Positions 35,050 to 43,719 of a stretch of 64,000 bases of DNA are shown one piece after another. Position numbers and translations under genes: made by a program. Below the pieces are notes generated by a model. The model ran no database searches, had not been told where the DNA came from, and worked only from the letters and a program-made list of their open reading frames with translations. Within the stretch, counting starts at the first letter, position 1. Each line of letters starts with the position of its first letter. The stretch spans positions 62,001-126,000 of the forward strand of contig DASVQE010000012.1 of the NCBI GenBank assembly GCA_036389275.1, given 5' to 3'. The stretch is from QHVT01 sp036389275. GTDB taxonomy: Bacteria > Acidobacteriota > Thermoanaerobaculia > Gp7-AA8.

Positions 35050-35725
35050 CTTCCATCCGGACGGGACGTTGTTCATCGTCTCCGGCCCGTCCGGCGCGGG
35101 CAAGACCACTCTGATCCAGGAGGTGCGCAAGCGTCTCCAGCCGCTCCACATCGAGCTCTACTTCTCGGTCTCGCACACCACGCGCAAGCCGCGGGCAGGC
35201 GAGATCCCCGGCGTGAGCTACCACTTCGTCACCGATGAGGAGTTCCAGAGCATGGCCGCCCGTGGGGAATTTCTCGAATGGGCTCACGTTCATGCGCACA
35301 GGTACGGCACCTCGAAGGCCGAGGTGTCTCAACGGCTGCGCAGCGGCCAGGATGTGATCCTTGATATCGATTACCAGGGCGCGCGGCAGATCGCGAATGA
35401 TGCGGAACTGGAGCCGCGGTCGCTGAGCGTCTTCATCTTTCCGCCGCGGCTGGAAGTGCTCGAGCAGCGCTTGCGCGCGCGCGGACTCAACACCGACGAC
35501 GAGATCGACATCCGGCTCCGCAAAGCCATCGACGAGATCGACGAAGGGAAAGAGTTCTACAAGTACGTCATCATCAACGACGATCTCGAGATCGCCACCG
35601 AGTGCCTCAAAGCGGCGATCATCGCCAAGAAATTACAGACCCGAACCGCGCTCGACGCCATCGCCGCGATGGCCGAGCGCTTCAAAGAGGAGGAGCGTCA
35701 TGGAAGGACTGCCGGAAGGAATTGA
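35039..35725 (+). CDS. gmk: Guanylate kinase
   Basis: Phosphorylates GMP to GDP. The 228-residue protein has the P-loop FIVSGPSGAGKTTLIQEV, the GMP-binding SVSHTTRKPRAGE and YHFVTDEEF, and ILDIDYQGARQI. It overlaps yicC at its start and rpoZ by 26 bp at its end, so translation of the three is tied together. Confidence 0.96.
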   Translation: MSSNFHPDGTLFIVSGPSGAGKTTLIQEVRKRLQPLHIELYFSVSHTTRKPRAGEIPGVSYHFVTDEEFQSMAARGEFLEWAHVHAHRYGTSKAEVSQRLRSGQDVILDIDYQGARQIANDAELEPRSLSVFIFPPRLEVLEQRLRARGLNTDDEIDIRLRKAIDEIDEGKEFYKYVIINDDLEIATECLKAAIIAKKLQTRTALDAIAAMAERFKEEERHGRTAGRN

Positions 35726-35915
35726 CAGCAAGTTCCGCTACGTGCTGTTGGTCTCGAAGCGCGCGGAACAACTGATTCAGGGAGCGCAGCCGAAAACCAA
35801 GAGCAAGCACGCCAAGCCGACGCGCGTGGCGATGGAAGAAGTCGAGCGCAACGTCGTCAAGTGGCAGCTCACGCCGCCCGTCGAAGAGACGACGTCGCTG
35901 GAAGCCGAACCGTAG
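35700..35915 (+). CDS. rpoZ: RNA polymerase omega subunit
   Basis: A 71-residue omega subunit, which helps assemble the beta' subunit of RNA polymerase. The motif DSKFRYVLLVSKRAEQLIQG followed by KPTRVAMEEV matches the family. It overlaps gmk by 26 bp and lies 13 bp before coaBC. Confidence 0.9.
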   Translation: MEGLPEGIDSKFRYVLLVSKRAEQLIQGAQPKTKSKHAKPTRVAMEEVERNVVKWQLTPPVEETTSLEAEP

Positions 35916-35928
35916 CGCTCGCGCGCTC

Positions 35929-37110
35929 ATGCGAATCGTCCTCGGCATCTCCGGCGGCATCGCCGCCTACAAGACTCCGGAGCTGGTCCGCCGGCTTCAG
36001 GATGCAGGTGCCGAGGTTCGCGTCATCCTCACTCCCAACGCCGCACGCTTCGTCTCGCCGCTCGCGCTCGCGGCGGTGTCGGGACACGGCGTCATCCTCG
36101 AACAGTGGGGTGACGCCGATCGCGGCGGCGTCGATCACATCGAGCTCGCCCGATGGGCCGAGCTGCTGCTGATCGCGCCTGCCACCGCCAACGTCATCGC
36201 CAAGCTCGCCGTAGGCATCGCCGACGACGCGCTGACCACCTACGCGCTCGCGCATCGCGCCGCGCTCGTGATCGCGCCGGCGATGAACACCTTCATGCTC
36301 GCGCATCCGACCGTGCAGCAGAACGTCGAGACGCTGCGCGCGCGCGGCGCCGGCATCATCGAGCCGGTCGACGGCCTGCTCGCGTGCGGTGAAGAAGGCG
36401 CGGGCAAGATGCCGGACGTGCCGGTCTTAGTCGAGCTGGTGAAGGCGCATTTCGCCGCGCGCGATCTCGAAGGGAAGAACGTCCTCGTCACCGCCGGCCC
36501 GACGCGCGAGCCGCTCGATCCGGTGCGCTTCCTCTCGAACCGCTCGTCAGGGAAGATGGGCTACGCCATCGCCGAGGCGGCACGCAGGCGCGGCGCGAAC
36601 GTGACGCTCGTGTCCGGACCGACGTCGGTGATCGTGCCGGCCGGCGTTACCGTGCAGCGCGTCGGCACCGCCGCGGAGATGCACGCCGCCGTGCTCGCCG
36701 CCGCGCCGCATCAGCAGGTTGTGATCAAGGCCGCCGCCGTCGCCGACTACGCGCCGGCAACCGTCGCCGACCGCAAGATCAAGAAGAGCGAGGACGAGCT
36801 CACGCTCACGCTGCGGAAGAATCCGGACATCCTCGCCGACGTGGCCAGGCTCGACCCGCGCCCGTTCATCGTCGCCTTCGCCGCGGAGACCGACGCCGTC
36901 GAAGAGCACGCGCGCGAGAAACTGCAAAAGAAAGGCGCCGACCTCATCGTCGCCAACAACGTCGCCGACGCCACGATCGGCTTCGACTCCGATCAGAACG
37001 AAGTGCTGATCATCGCGAGAGACGGCGGCATCACGCGCCTGGCCAAAGCTCCGAAGCCCGCCATCGCCAACCGCATCCTCGACCTGGTCGTGGAACGCCT
37101 GGCGCGTTAG
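35929..37110 (+). CDS. coaBC: Bifunctional phosphopantothenoylcysteine decarboxylase/synthetase (CoaBC)
   Basis: Makes 4'-phosphopantetheine in coenzyme A synthesis. The 393-residue protein has an N-terminal flavoprotein decarboxylase (LGISGGIAAYKTPELVRRL, ELLLIAPATANVIAKL, PAMNTFMLAHP, the active cysteine in GLLACGEEGAGKMP). The C-terminal CTP-dependent synthetase follows (VLVTAGPTREPLDPVRFLSN, SSGKMGYAIAEAA, KAAAVADYAP). The stop is followed seven bases later by one arm of the GGAACAC repeat. Confidence 0.97.
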   Translation: MRIVLGISGGIAAYKTPELVRRLQDAGAEVRVILTPNAARFVSPLALAAVSGHGVILEQWGDADRGGVDHIELARWAELLLIAPATANVIAKLAVGIADDALTTYALAHRAALVIAPAMNTFMLAHPTVQQNVETLRARGAGIIEPVDGLLACGEEGAGKMPDVPVLVELVKAHFAARDLEGKNVLVTAGPTREPLDPVRFLSNRSSGKMGYAIAEAARRRGANVTLVSGPTSVIVPAGVTVQRVGTAAEMHAAVLAAAPHQQVVIKAAAVADYAPATVADRKIKKSEDELTLTLRKNPDILADVARLDPRPFIVAFAAETDAVEEHAREKLQKKGADLIVANNVADATIGFDSDQNEVLIIARDGGITRLAKAPKPAIANRILDLVVERLAR

Positions 37111-37117
37111 CGCGCCC

Positions 37118-37138
37118 GTTCCGTGTTCCGCGTTCTAC
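37118..37138. repeat. Single arm of the GGAACAC/GGAACGC dispersed repeat
   Basis: Twenty-one bases here are identical to part of the right arm of the inverted repeat at 15949-16026. It lies in the 24-bp gap between coaBC and the convergent small secreted protein, and bases 37135-37137 are the TAG stop of that gene read on the minus strand. No second arm is present. Confidence 0.75.
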
Positions 37139-37482
37139 TTGTACCCTTCGCACTCGAGCAGGTCTTTGTCCGTGATCTTCCAGTAGCTGTTGTCGCGGCA
37201 GAGATCGGCCTGCTCGATGATGCACTCGTCGCCGTCTTCGTCCACCACGCGGATGTCGTACGTGTCGCACGGGATGTCGGTGAGCGTGACCGAGTCGCCC
37301 TTGGTCAGCACGTCTTCGCCGAGCTGGTCATCGCCCCATTCGTCATCGTCGGTCGATGAGAGATAGAGGTGGTGAATCTCCCACTTGCTCTGGTTGATGA
37401 TCTTCACGGTGGCGTGCCGTTGCGCCGCCAGCACGGGCAGCGTGAGCACGGCGAGGACGAGCAAGGCGACGCTCTTTTTCAT
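37135..37482 (-). CDS. Small secreted acidic protein of unknown function
   Basis: A 115-residue exported protein: signal peptide 1-19 (MKKSVALLVLAVLTLPVLA) and a mature domain of about 95 residues that is strand-rich and acidic (STDDDEWGDD, VVDEDGDECIIEQADLC), with four cysteines that could form disulphides or bind metal. The pattern GEDVLTKGDSVTLTDIPCDTY resembles small periplasmic proteins without assigned role. Divergent from the UDG gene across 28 bp. Its stop codon lies in a dispersed repeat arm. Confidence 0.75.
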   Translation of the reverse strand: MKKSVALLVLAVLTLPVLAAQRHATVKIINQSKWEIHHLYLSSTDDDEWGDDQLGEDVLTKGDSVTLTDIPCDTYDIRVVDEDGDECIIEQADLCRDNSYWKITDKDLLECEGYK

Positions 37483-37510
37483 GCGTCGAGTATAAGCGGA
37501 TAATCACGGC

Positions 37511-38176
37511 ATGACCGAAGACGTTCTTCGCGAGCTCGCCCTGCTCCGCGACCTCGGCTACACGCATCTCGATTTCTCCAACGTCGCGCCGCGCGCGGCT
37601 GTCATCGCGCACGACGCCGATCTCACCGGCTGGGACGCGCTGCGCGCGCAAACGCACGACTGCGCGCAGTGCCGCCTGGCCGGCACGCGCACGAACGTGG
37701 TCTTCGGCGTCGGCAATCCGAACGCCGATCTGATGTTCGTCGGCGAAGCGCCCGGCCGCGATGAAGACGAGCAAGGGGAGCCGTTCGTCGGCCGCGCCGG
37801 CCAGCTCCTCACCGACATCATCAAGGCGATGAAGCTCACCCGCGACGACGTCTACATCGCCAACGTGATCAAGTGCCGCCCGCCGGAGAACCGCAACCCC
37901 GAGGCCGACGAGATCGAAGCCTGCCGGCCGTTCCTCCAGCAGCAGATCGCGCTCGTGCAGCCGAAGGTGATCGTGACCCTCGGCAAGTTCGCGCTGCAAA
38001 GCCTCACCGACCGCGCCTGGTCGATCTCCGCCGCGCGCGGCCAGTGGCTCGACTACCGCGGCATCAAGCTCATGCCGACGTACCACCCGGCCTACCTGCT
38101 CCGCACGCCTTCCGCAAAGAAGGATGTGTGGAGTGACATGAAGAAGGTGATGGCGGAGTTGGGGATTTCCGTCTAG
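37511..38176 (+). CDS. Uracil-DNA glycosylase, type 4 (Fe-S)
   Basis: Removes uracil from DNA. The 221-residue protein has the type-4 motif A FVGEAPGRDEDEQGEPFVGRAG and motif B PTYHPAYLLR with the catalytic-loop histidine. The four 4Fe-4S cysteines are in the expected places: C51 and C54 (CAQC), C122 and C138. The first 40 residues are a family-variable helical extension. It is the enzyme used for deaminated cytosine in organisms such as Thermotoga and many GC-rich bacteria. Confidence 0.93.
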   Translation: MTEDVLRELALLRDLGYTHLDFSNVAPRAAVIAHDADLTGWDALRAQTHDCAQCRLAGTRTNVVFGVGNPNADLMFVGEAPGRDEDEQGEPFVGRAGQLLTDIIKAMKLTRDDVYIANVIKCRPPENRNPEADEIEACRPFLQQQIALVQPKVIVTLGKFALQSLTDRAWSISAARGQWLDYRGIKLMPTYHPAYLLRTPSAKKDVWSDMKKVMAELGISV

Positions 38177-38211
38177 CGAGCGCCGTCTCGTTTTCCGTCT
38201 AGACTGAAGCC

Positions 38212-38697
38212 GTGGGCCGTCGCGTTCTCTTCGCCGTGCTGATGCTCTTCGCGAGCGCGTGCATGCACGTCGCGCAGCGCTCGCCGCAGGAGGTCGCCGC
38301 GCTCTGCCCGCTGTCGCTGGAGGTCGACGAATGGGACGAAGGGCACATTCGCGGCAAGCACGCGCCGACGATCTGGCTCGTGAACAACCTCGACCACGGC
38401 TTTGAGGTCGTACGCGCCGCTCCGAATGAGCGGGCGAGCGTGGCACTCGAGCCGCCGCCGCTCATTCCTGTCCTTTCACCGTGGCCGTTGACTGACACCA
38501 AAGTGCCGCCCGGTGCGTGGCTTGCCCTGGCGTGGCCCAGGCCGGAGGACACGTGGGTGACGCCTCCCGGCACATACCAGTACCGGATGCACTACCGCTC
38601 GCGCGCGCACTGGTGGTCGCCGGACGCCGTCTGCGTCGCCCGGTCGCGGTCGTTCACGACCTTCACCGACATCATCATCCTGCAGTTAAACGAGTGA
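38212..38697 (+). CDS. Putative lipoprotein of unknown function
   Basis: A 161-residue protein with a signal sequence ending in FASAC at residue 17, which may be a lipobox although the -3 residue is unusual. The mature part has a beta-rich pattern (PTIWLVNNLDHGFEVV, GTYQYRMHYRS) suggestive of a small immunoglobulin-like sandwich. Family not recognised. The start is GTG 38212. The TGA overlaps the priA ATG by one base, so they are coupled in translation. Confidence 0.65.
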   Translation: MGRRVLFAVLMLFASACMHVAQRSPQEVAALCPLSLEVDEWDEGHIRGKHAPTIWLVNNLDHGFEVVRAAPNERASVALEPPPLIPVLSPWPLTDTKVPPGAWLALAWPRPEDTWVTPPGTYQYRMHYRSRAHWWSPDAVCVARSRSFTTFTDIIILQLNE

Positions 38698-41105
38698 TGC
38701 CGGGCCTCGCCGAATTCGCGCAGATCGCGCTGCCGGTGGCGGTGCATGAGACCTTCACCTACCGCGTCCCCGAAGCGTTGCGCGACGGCGTTCGCCTCGG
38801 CTCGCGCGTCGAAGTGCCGTTCGGACCGAAGCGCACCACCGGCTTCGTGGTCGGGTTGCTCGACGTCACGCCCGTCGACGCCGCGAAGATCAAGCCGGTG
38901 CGCGCCGTCCTCGACGACGAAGAGCCGGCGCTCATCCCCGAGATCATCGAGCTCTGTCGCTGGGCTGCCGACTACTACATCGCGCCGCTCGGCGAGATGC
39001 TGCGCGTCGCGCTGCCGGCCAACATGGCCTCGCGTGGCAAGCGTGAGGCGACGCTGGTCGATCCCGATTCGCCGCAGATCCTCGACGCCGATCGCGCGCT
39101 GATCGACCTGCTGCGCAAACGCCCGCTGCCGCTCGCGTGGATTTTCGAGGAGCTCGGTGTGTCGCGCTCCGCCATCGCCCGGCTGCGCGACGCCGGCGCC
39201 ATCGCCATCGCCGATCGCTTCGTCGACACCGAGGGCGTGCGGTACGACCGCTTCGTCGTCCTCGAAGCGTCGCCGGGAGCGTTGACGCCGAAGCAGCAGG
39301 CCGCGGTCGAGCTGCTGCAGGCGCGCGGCGGAGAGCTCTCCGTGCGCGCGCTCGAGCACGCCGGCGTCTCCGCCGCGATCCTGTCTGCGCTCGCGAAAAA
39401 AAGCGTCGTGCGCATCGAGCGCCGGCCGCGCCGCCACACCCTCGACGCTTTTCTGGCGGGACTGGAAGGCATCACGCCGCTCGACATCCGCTACTCGAGC
39501 GAGCAGCTCGCCGCGATTGAGAGCGTCCGCGCCGCGCACGGCACCTTCGCGCCGTTCCTGCTCGAGGGCGTGACCGGCAGCGGCAAGACCGAGGTCTACA
39601 TCGAGTTGATGAGAGACGTCGTGAAACGGGGAGAGCAGGCGCTGCTGATGGTGCCGGAGATCTCGCTCACTCCGGTCTTCGCCGCGCGGCTGAAGGAACG
39701 CTTCGGCGACCGCATCGCCATCCTGCACAGCAACCTCTCCGCGAGCGAGCGTTACGACCAATGGTGGCGCGCGCGCCGCGGCGAAGTGGACGTGGCCATC
39801 GGGCCGCGCTCCGCGCTCTTCACCCCGTTCCAGCGCCTCGGCCTGATCGTCGTCGACGAAGAAGGCGACGGCGCGTATAAACAGGAAGAGACGCCGCGCT
39901 ACAACGCCCGCGATCTCGCCGTCGTCCGCGCGCAACTGCGCAAGATCCCGGCGGTCCTCGGCTCCGCCACGCCGTCGCTCGAGTCGCGCGAGAACGCCGC
40001 GCGCGGCAAGTACACGCTGCTGCGCATGAAGCAGCGCGTCGAGGAGCGTCCGCTACCCGACGTAGACATCGTTGACTTGCGAAAAGAGCGCGCGGAGAAG
40101 GAAGACAAAGGCTTCGTCATCTTCGCCGGCCCGATGAAGACCGCCTTGCGCGAGACCTTCGACGCCGGCGAACAGGCCATCATCCTCATCAACCGCCGCG
40201 GATACGCGCCCTACCTGCTCTGCCGCGAGTGCGGCCACGAGTTCCGCTGCCGCGACTGCAGCGTCACGCTCACCGTGCACCGCCGCGAAGGGCTGCTCAT
40301 CTGCCACTACTGCGGCCTGCGCAAGCCGATGCCGAAGGCCTGTCCGCTCTGCAACGGCGAAGTGCTGCAGCCGATCGGCTTCGGCACGGAGAAAGTCGAA
40401 GAGCGCTTTCTGCGCGATTTTCCGGACGTTTCCGTGGCCGTGCTCGATCGCGACTCCACGCGCAGACGCGGCTCGCTGGTGGCCATCCTGGAGCGCTTCC
40501 GCGCCGGCGAGACGCGCGCGCTCATCGGCACGCAGATGCTCAGCAAGGGGCATCACTTCCCGAACGTCACGCTCACCGCCGTGCTCAACGCCGACTCGAT
40601 CCTCGGCTATCCCGACTTCCGCGCCGCGGAGAAAACGTTCTACCTGCTCACCCAGGTGGCCGGCCGCTCCGGACGCGGCGAGCTGCGCGGCAAGGTGCTG
40701 ATCCAGACCGCCTTTCCCTCGCACTACGCCATCCAGCACGCGCAGCGGCACGACTACGAGGCGTTCTACGAATCGGAGATCGAGTTCCGCAAGACCTTTC
40801 ACTATCCGCCGGTCACGTCGATGATCGCGCTGCTGTTCCGCGGCGAAGGATTGCAGGATGTGGAGCGCGCCGCGCGCGATTGCGGACGGCTGCTCGAAGA
40901 GGCGGTCGAGCCGCTCGTCGGCACGCGCATCCAGGGTCCGGCGCCGGCGCCGCTCGCGCGCATCAAAGGCGTCTGGCGCTATCAGATTCTGCTGCGCTCG
41001 CCGCACCGCGTGGCGCTGCGCCGCGCCGTCGAGGCGGTGGTGCTGCCGCGACGTTTCAAAAGCGTTGACGTTGCCATCGACGTCGATCCGCTTAACATCC
41101 TCTGA
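38697..41105 (+). CDS. priA: Primosomal protein N' (PriA helicase)
   Basis: PriA restarts collapsed replication forks. The 802-residue protein has the N-terminal 3'-DNA-binding domain (FTYRVPEALRDGVRLGSRVEVPFG), winged helix, Walker A GVTGSGKT at 291-298 and the GRSGRGE helicase motif VI. Eight zinc cysteines appear in pairs (CREC, CRDC, CHYC, CPLC). The DEAH-type motif II reads D387-E-E-G390 where the E. coli enzyme has DEEH. It overlaps its upstream and downstream neighbours by one base. Confidence 0.97.
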   Translation: MPGLAEFAQIALPVAVHETFTYRVPEALRDGVRLGSRVEVPFGPKRTTGFVVGLLDVTPVDAAKIKPVRAVLDDEEPALIPEIIELCRWAADYYIAPLGEMLRVALPANMASRGKREATLVDPDSPQILDADRALIDLLRKRPLPLAWIFEELGVSRSAIARLRDAGAIAIADRFVDTEGVRYDRFVVLEASPGALTPKQQAAVELLQARGGELSVRALEHAGVSAAILSALAKKSVVRIERRPRRHTLDAFLAGLEGITPLDIRYSSEQLAAIESVRAAHGTFAPFLLEGVTGSGKTEVYIELMRDVVKRGEQALLMVPEISLTPVFAARLKERFGDRIAILHSNLSASERYDQWWRARRGEVDVAIGPRSALFTPFQRLGLIVVDEEGDGAYKQEETPRYNARDLAVVRAQLRKIPAVLGSATPSLESRENAARGKYTLLRMKQRVEERPLPDVDIVDLRKERAEKEDKGFVIFAGPMKTALRETFDAGEQAIILINRRGYAPYLLCRECGHEFRCRDCSVTLTVHRREGLLICHYCGLRKPMPKACPLCNGEVLQPIGFGTEKVEERFLRDFPDVSVAVLDRDSTRRRGSLVAILERFRAGETRALIGTQMLSKGHHFPNVTLTAVLNADSILGYPDFRAAEKTFYLLTQVAGRSGRGELRGKVLIQTAFPSHYAIQHAQRHDYEAFYESEIEFRKTFHYPPVTSMIALLFRGEGLQDVERAARDCGRLLEEAVEPLVGTRIQGPAPAPLARIKGVWRYQILLRSPHRVALRRAVEAVVLPRRFKSVDVAIDVDPLNIL

Positions 41106-42400
41106 TGTTCATCGCGGCGGCTCTCGTCGTCACCCGTCTCCTCGGATTGATCAGCGGCGAGCATCCGCTGAGCCTCGAGGTCGATGGCAGCGTCCATCAC
41201 GTCACCGTCGCCCGCAACGGCGCCACCGTGGCCACGCTCGACGCGCCGCCGTGGCGCACGGTCGTCGACTTCGGCGCCGAGCTCGTGCCGCAGGAGGTCA
41301 CCGTCACTGCGTTCGACGCGAAAGGGAACGAGCTCGCGCACGACACGCAGCTCGTCAATCTGCCGCGGCCGCCCGCGGAGGCCTTCATCGATCTGCAGAA
41401 GAAAGGCGACCGGATGAAGGCCGTCGTGCGCTGGCAGCACATCGGCGGCGCGAAGCCGCAGCGGCTGCAGGTGCGCCTCGACGGAAAGAAGATCTCGAAA
41501 GGGGAGACCAGCCTCACGCTGCCGCGCATCGACCTGACGAACATTCATGTGATCGAGGCGGAGATCGGATTTCCGGGCGACGTCGTGGCGAAGAAAGAGG
41601 TGGTGTTCGGCGGGCTGTACACCGATGAGGAGCCGGCGGAGCTGACCGGCATTCTCGCACGCGGCGATGCCGCGCCGCGGCAAAACGCAGAAGGCGAGAT
41701 CCCGAATTGCTTCGCCGTCGACGGCACTGCGGTGGCGGCGCGCGGCGTGGAAAAAGGAAGCGCACTGCTGCTGGTCGTGCGCAACGGCGATACGCGCGCC
41801 ATCGCGCGCACGCTCGAGCTGCCGTCGGTCTTCAGCCGTCCTGCCGCACTGACGGACTTCGATCTTTCCGGAGTGCAGATGCGGCTGATCTATCCCGTCG
41901 CGCAGTCGTACCGCATCGCCCCGAACGAGCCGGTGGTGAATCTGTTCGACAAGTCCAGTCTCTACGACGGCGAAAAAGGCCTCTGGTGGCTGCTGACGAA
42001 AGTCTCCGGACAGCAGGGTTGGGGCGCGCTGCGCTACGCCGACGCCGTCTCCGTCGCCGGCGTGCAGGCGCTCGTCGACGCGCGGCGGCGTGCGGTGGTG
42101 GTGCTGCTCGACGGCGAGCGCGACGCCAGCCGCCACTCCGGCGTGGCCGTCCGCCGCTATCTCGCCCGAATCGGCGTCCCGCTCTACGTCTGGTCCGCCG
42201 TGAACGTCACGCCGGCCATGACCGAAGCCTGGGGCGAAGTGCGCGACGTCTCCACGTTCGACCTCCTGCGCGACGCCACCGCCGACCTGCGCAAGGATCT
42301 CGATCAACAGTGGATCGTCTGGCTCCGCGCCAAACCGCTCGACGCGATCCGCGCGGCGGCGTTGCCGGGATGCAGTTTGACGCCGGTGGCGAAGCCGTAG
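41105..42400 (+). CDS. VWFA-related protein (Acidobacteria-type), degenerate
   Basis: A 431-residue protein. Residues about 25-110 form a beta-rich domain (EVDGSVHHVTVARNG, TVTAFDAKGNELA) like the front end of VWFA-related proteins common in Acidobacteriota. Residues about 310-400 (ALVDARRRAVVVLLDGERDASRHS, YLARIGVPLYVWSA) resemble the second half of a von Willebrand A domain, but a full DxSxS metal site is not visible. The N-terminal hydrophobic stretch is weak as a signal peptide. It starts on the last base of priA. Function unknown. Confidence 0.6.
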   Translation: MFIAAALVVTRLLGLISGEHPLSLEVDGSVHHVTVARNGATVATLDAPPWRTVVDFGAELVPQEVTVTAFDAKGNELAHDTQLVNLPRPPAEAFIDLQKKGDRMKAVVRWQHIGGAKPQRLQVRLDGKKISKGETSLTLPRIDLTNIHVIEAEIGFPGDVVAKKEVVFGGLYTDEEPAELTGILARGDAAPRQNAEGEIPNCFAVDGTAVAARGVEKGSALLLVVRNGDTRAIARTLELPSVFSRPAALTDFDLSGVQMRLIYPVAQSYRIAPNEPVVNLFDKSSLYDGEKGLWWLLTKVSGQQGWGALRYADAVSVAGVQALVDARRRAVVVLLDGERDASRHSGVAVRRYLARIGVPLYVWSAVNVTPAMTEAWGEVRDVSTFDLLRDATADLRKDLDQQWIVWLRAKPLDAIRAAALPGCSLTPVAKP

Positions 42401-42431
42401 TGCGCGCGATCCATCGAGAGATTCGTCCTAA

Positions 42432-43709
42432 TCAGTGACGCACGGCCCGGCGCCGCGGACCCGCGGGACACGGCGCGAACGATTGAAACTGGTCGTACGA
42501 CGGCCAGCTCGTGACGCCGCCCAGCGCGTTCCACATTCCGGCGTCGAGCTCCTCGAGAAACGCGTCGGCGTTCGCTGGTTGAGAGTTGAAAAACGCGGCC
42601 CATGCGAGGCCGCCGTAATTCCGGACGACGATGGTCGCGGTTCCGGGAAGGCCGCCTGAATGCCACCAATTGGCGTTCCCCAACGACGGCCGCACCTGCC
42701 ACCCTTTGGCATACCAATACGGCGTGGTCGACCAATAGGGGATGGTCGGCCGGGCGATCATCAGCTTGGTCGTCGCCTCGCTGAGAATGTCGGGCGGGTC
42801 GTTGATGGCATCGACAGACAAGACGAACCGAAGATAGTCGATGGTCGACGCGACCCAGCCGCCGTGCGCGTCCATCGCCTCTAGATAGAATCCGCCGTCG
42901 GGCCGCGGGACTTTGGTGCCGGTGCCGTAGATCGACGGCACCAGCGGCGCACCCGGAAAATCGTAGTACTTCACCTCGCCCGGCAGCGACTGCGTTTGCA
43001 GCGAACGACCGATCTGCATGCATGCGGCGCCACTCGGCGCGAGGACCTGTTCGCGTACGAATTTTTCATACGGCTGGCCGGTGATCGTTTCGACGACGCG
43101 GCCGAGGAGCAGGTAGCCAAAGTTCGAATAGTTGAAGTCCGATCCGGGGTTGAACTGGAGCGGCTTTCCCATCATGAAGCGGATGATGCTGTCCGTCGTC
43201 GCCGGTGCCGCGGTTCCCGTCGCGGCGGCGATCGCCACCGGCATGAACATCGGATCGAAGGTCGTGTCGCGGTTCCAACCGCCGGAATGTTCGAGCAGGT
43301 TTCGGATCGTGATGGTTGCCAGGCGAGGATCAACGCTTTGTCCCGGCAGCGGCTCGTAAGAGAGAAGATCGAACACACGCTGATCGAGACTGAGCTTCCC
43401 TTGTTGTACCAGCAGAAGAATTGCGGCGGAAGTGATCGGCTTCGAAAGGCTCGCCAGCCGGAACCGCGAGTCCGGCTGCACCAGGTCGCCGGTGGCCTTG
43501 TTCGCGTAGCCATAGCCGCGCGCAAAGACGAGTTTCCCGTTGCGGGCCACGGCGATGGCGCCACCGGCAATCTGGTATTTCGTCAGGAGCGTCGACGCGA
43601 GCTGGTCGTACGAGACCATTCCGGGGATCACGGTGCCGGTGGAAGGCGTCTCCGCGGAGGCCGTGACTGCAGCGAGCAACGCGAGTGATACGAGCCATCG
43701 ACGGGTCAT
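42432..43709 (-). CDS. Exported serine beta-lactamase-family hydrolase
   Basis: A 425-residue exported penicillin-binding-fold enzyme. Residues 1-19 are a signal peptide. The SxxK catalytic motif is S87-L-S-K90 in FRLASLSKPITS, the second motif is YSN in FNYSNFGYLLLG, and the third position is HSGGLPG instead of KTG. That pattern fits class C beta-lactamase-like esterases and D-aminopeptidases, so resistance should not be assumed. It follows the 188-residue unknown gene by 10 bp on the same strand. Confidence 0.88.
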   Translation of the reverse strand: MTRRWLVSLALLAAVTASAETPSTGTVIPGMVSYDQLASTLLTKYQIAGGAIAVARNGKLVFARGYGYANKATGDLVQPDSRFRLASLSKPITSAAILLLVQQGKLSLDQRVFDLLSYEPLPGQSVDPRLATITIRNLLEHSGGWNRDTTFDPMFMPVAIAAATGTAAPATTDSIIRFMMGKPLQFNPGSDFNYSNFGYLLLGRVVETITGQPYEKFVREQVLAPSGAACMQIGRSLQTQSLPGEVKYYDFPGAPLVPSIYGTGTKVPRPDGGFYLEAMDAHGGWVASTIDYLRFVLSVDAINDPPDILSEATTKLMIARPTIPYWSTTPYWYAKGWQVRPSLGNANWWHSGGLPGTATIVVRNYGGLAWAAFFNSQPANADAFLEELDAGMWNALGGVTSWPSYDQFQSFAPCPAGPRRRAVRH

Positions 43710-43719
43710 AACTCCGCTC

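Noticed and set aside
42432..43709. True antibiotic-resistance beta-lactamase
   Set aside because: The fold and SxxK/YSN motifs fit, but the third motif is HSGG and not KTG, and many family members are esterases or peptidases.
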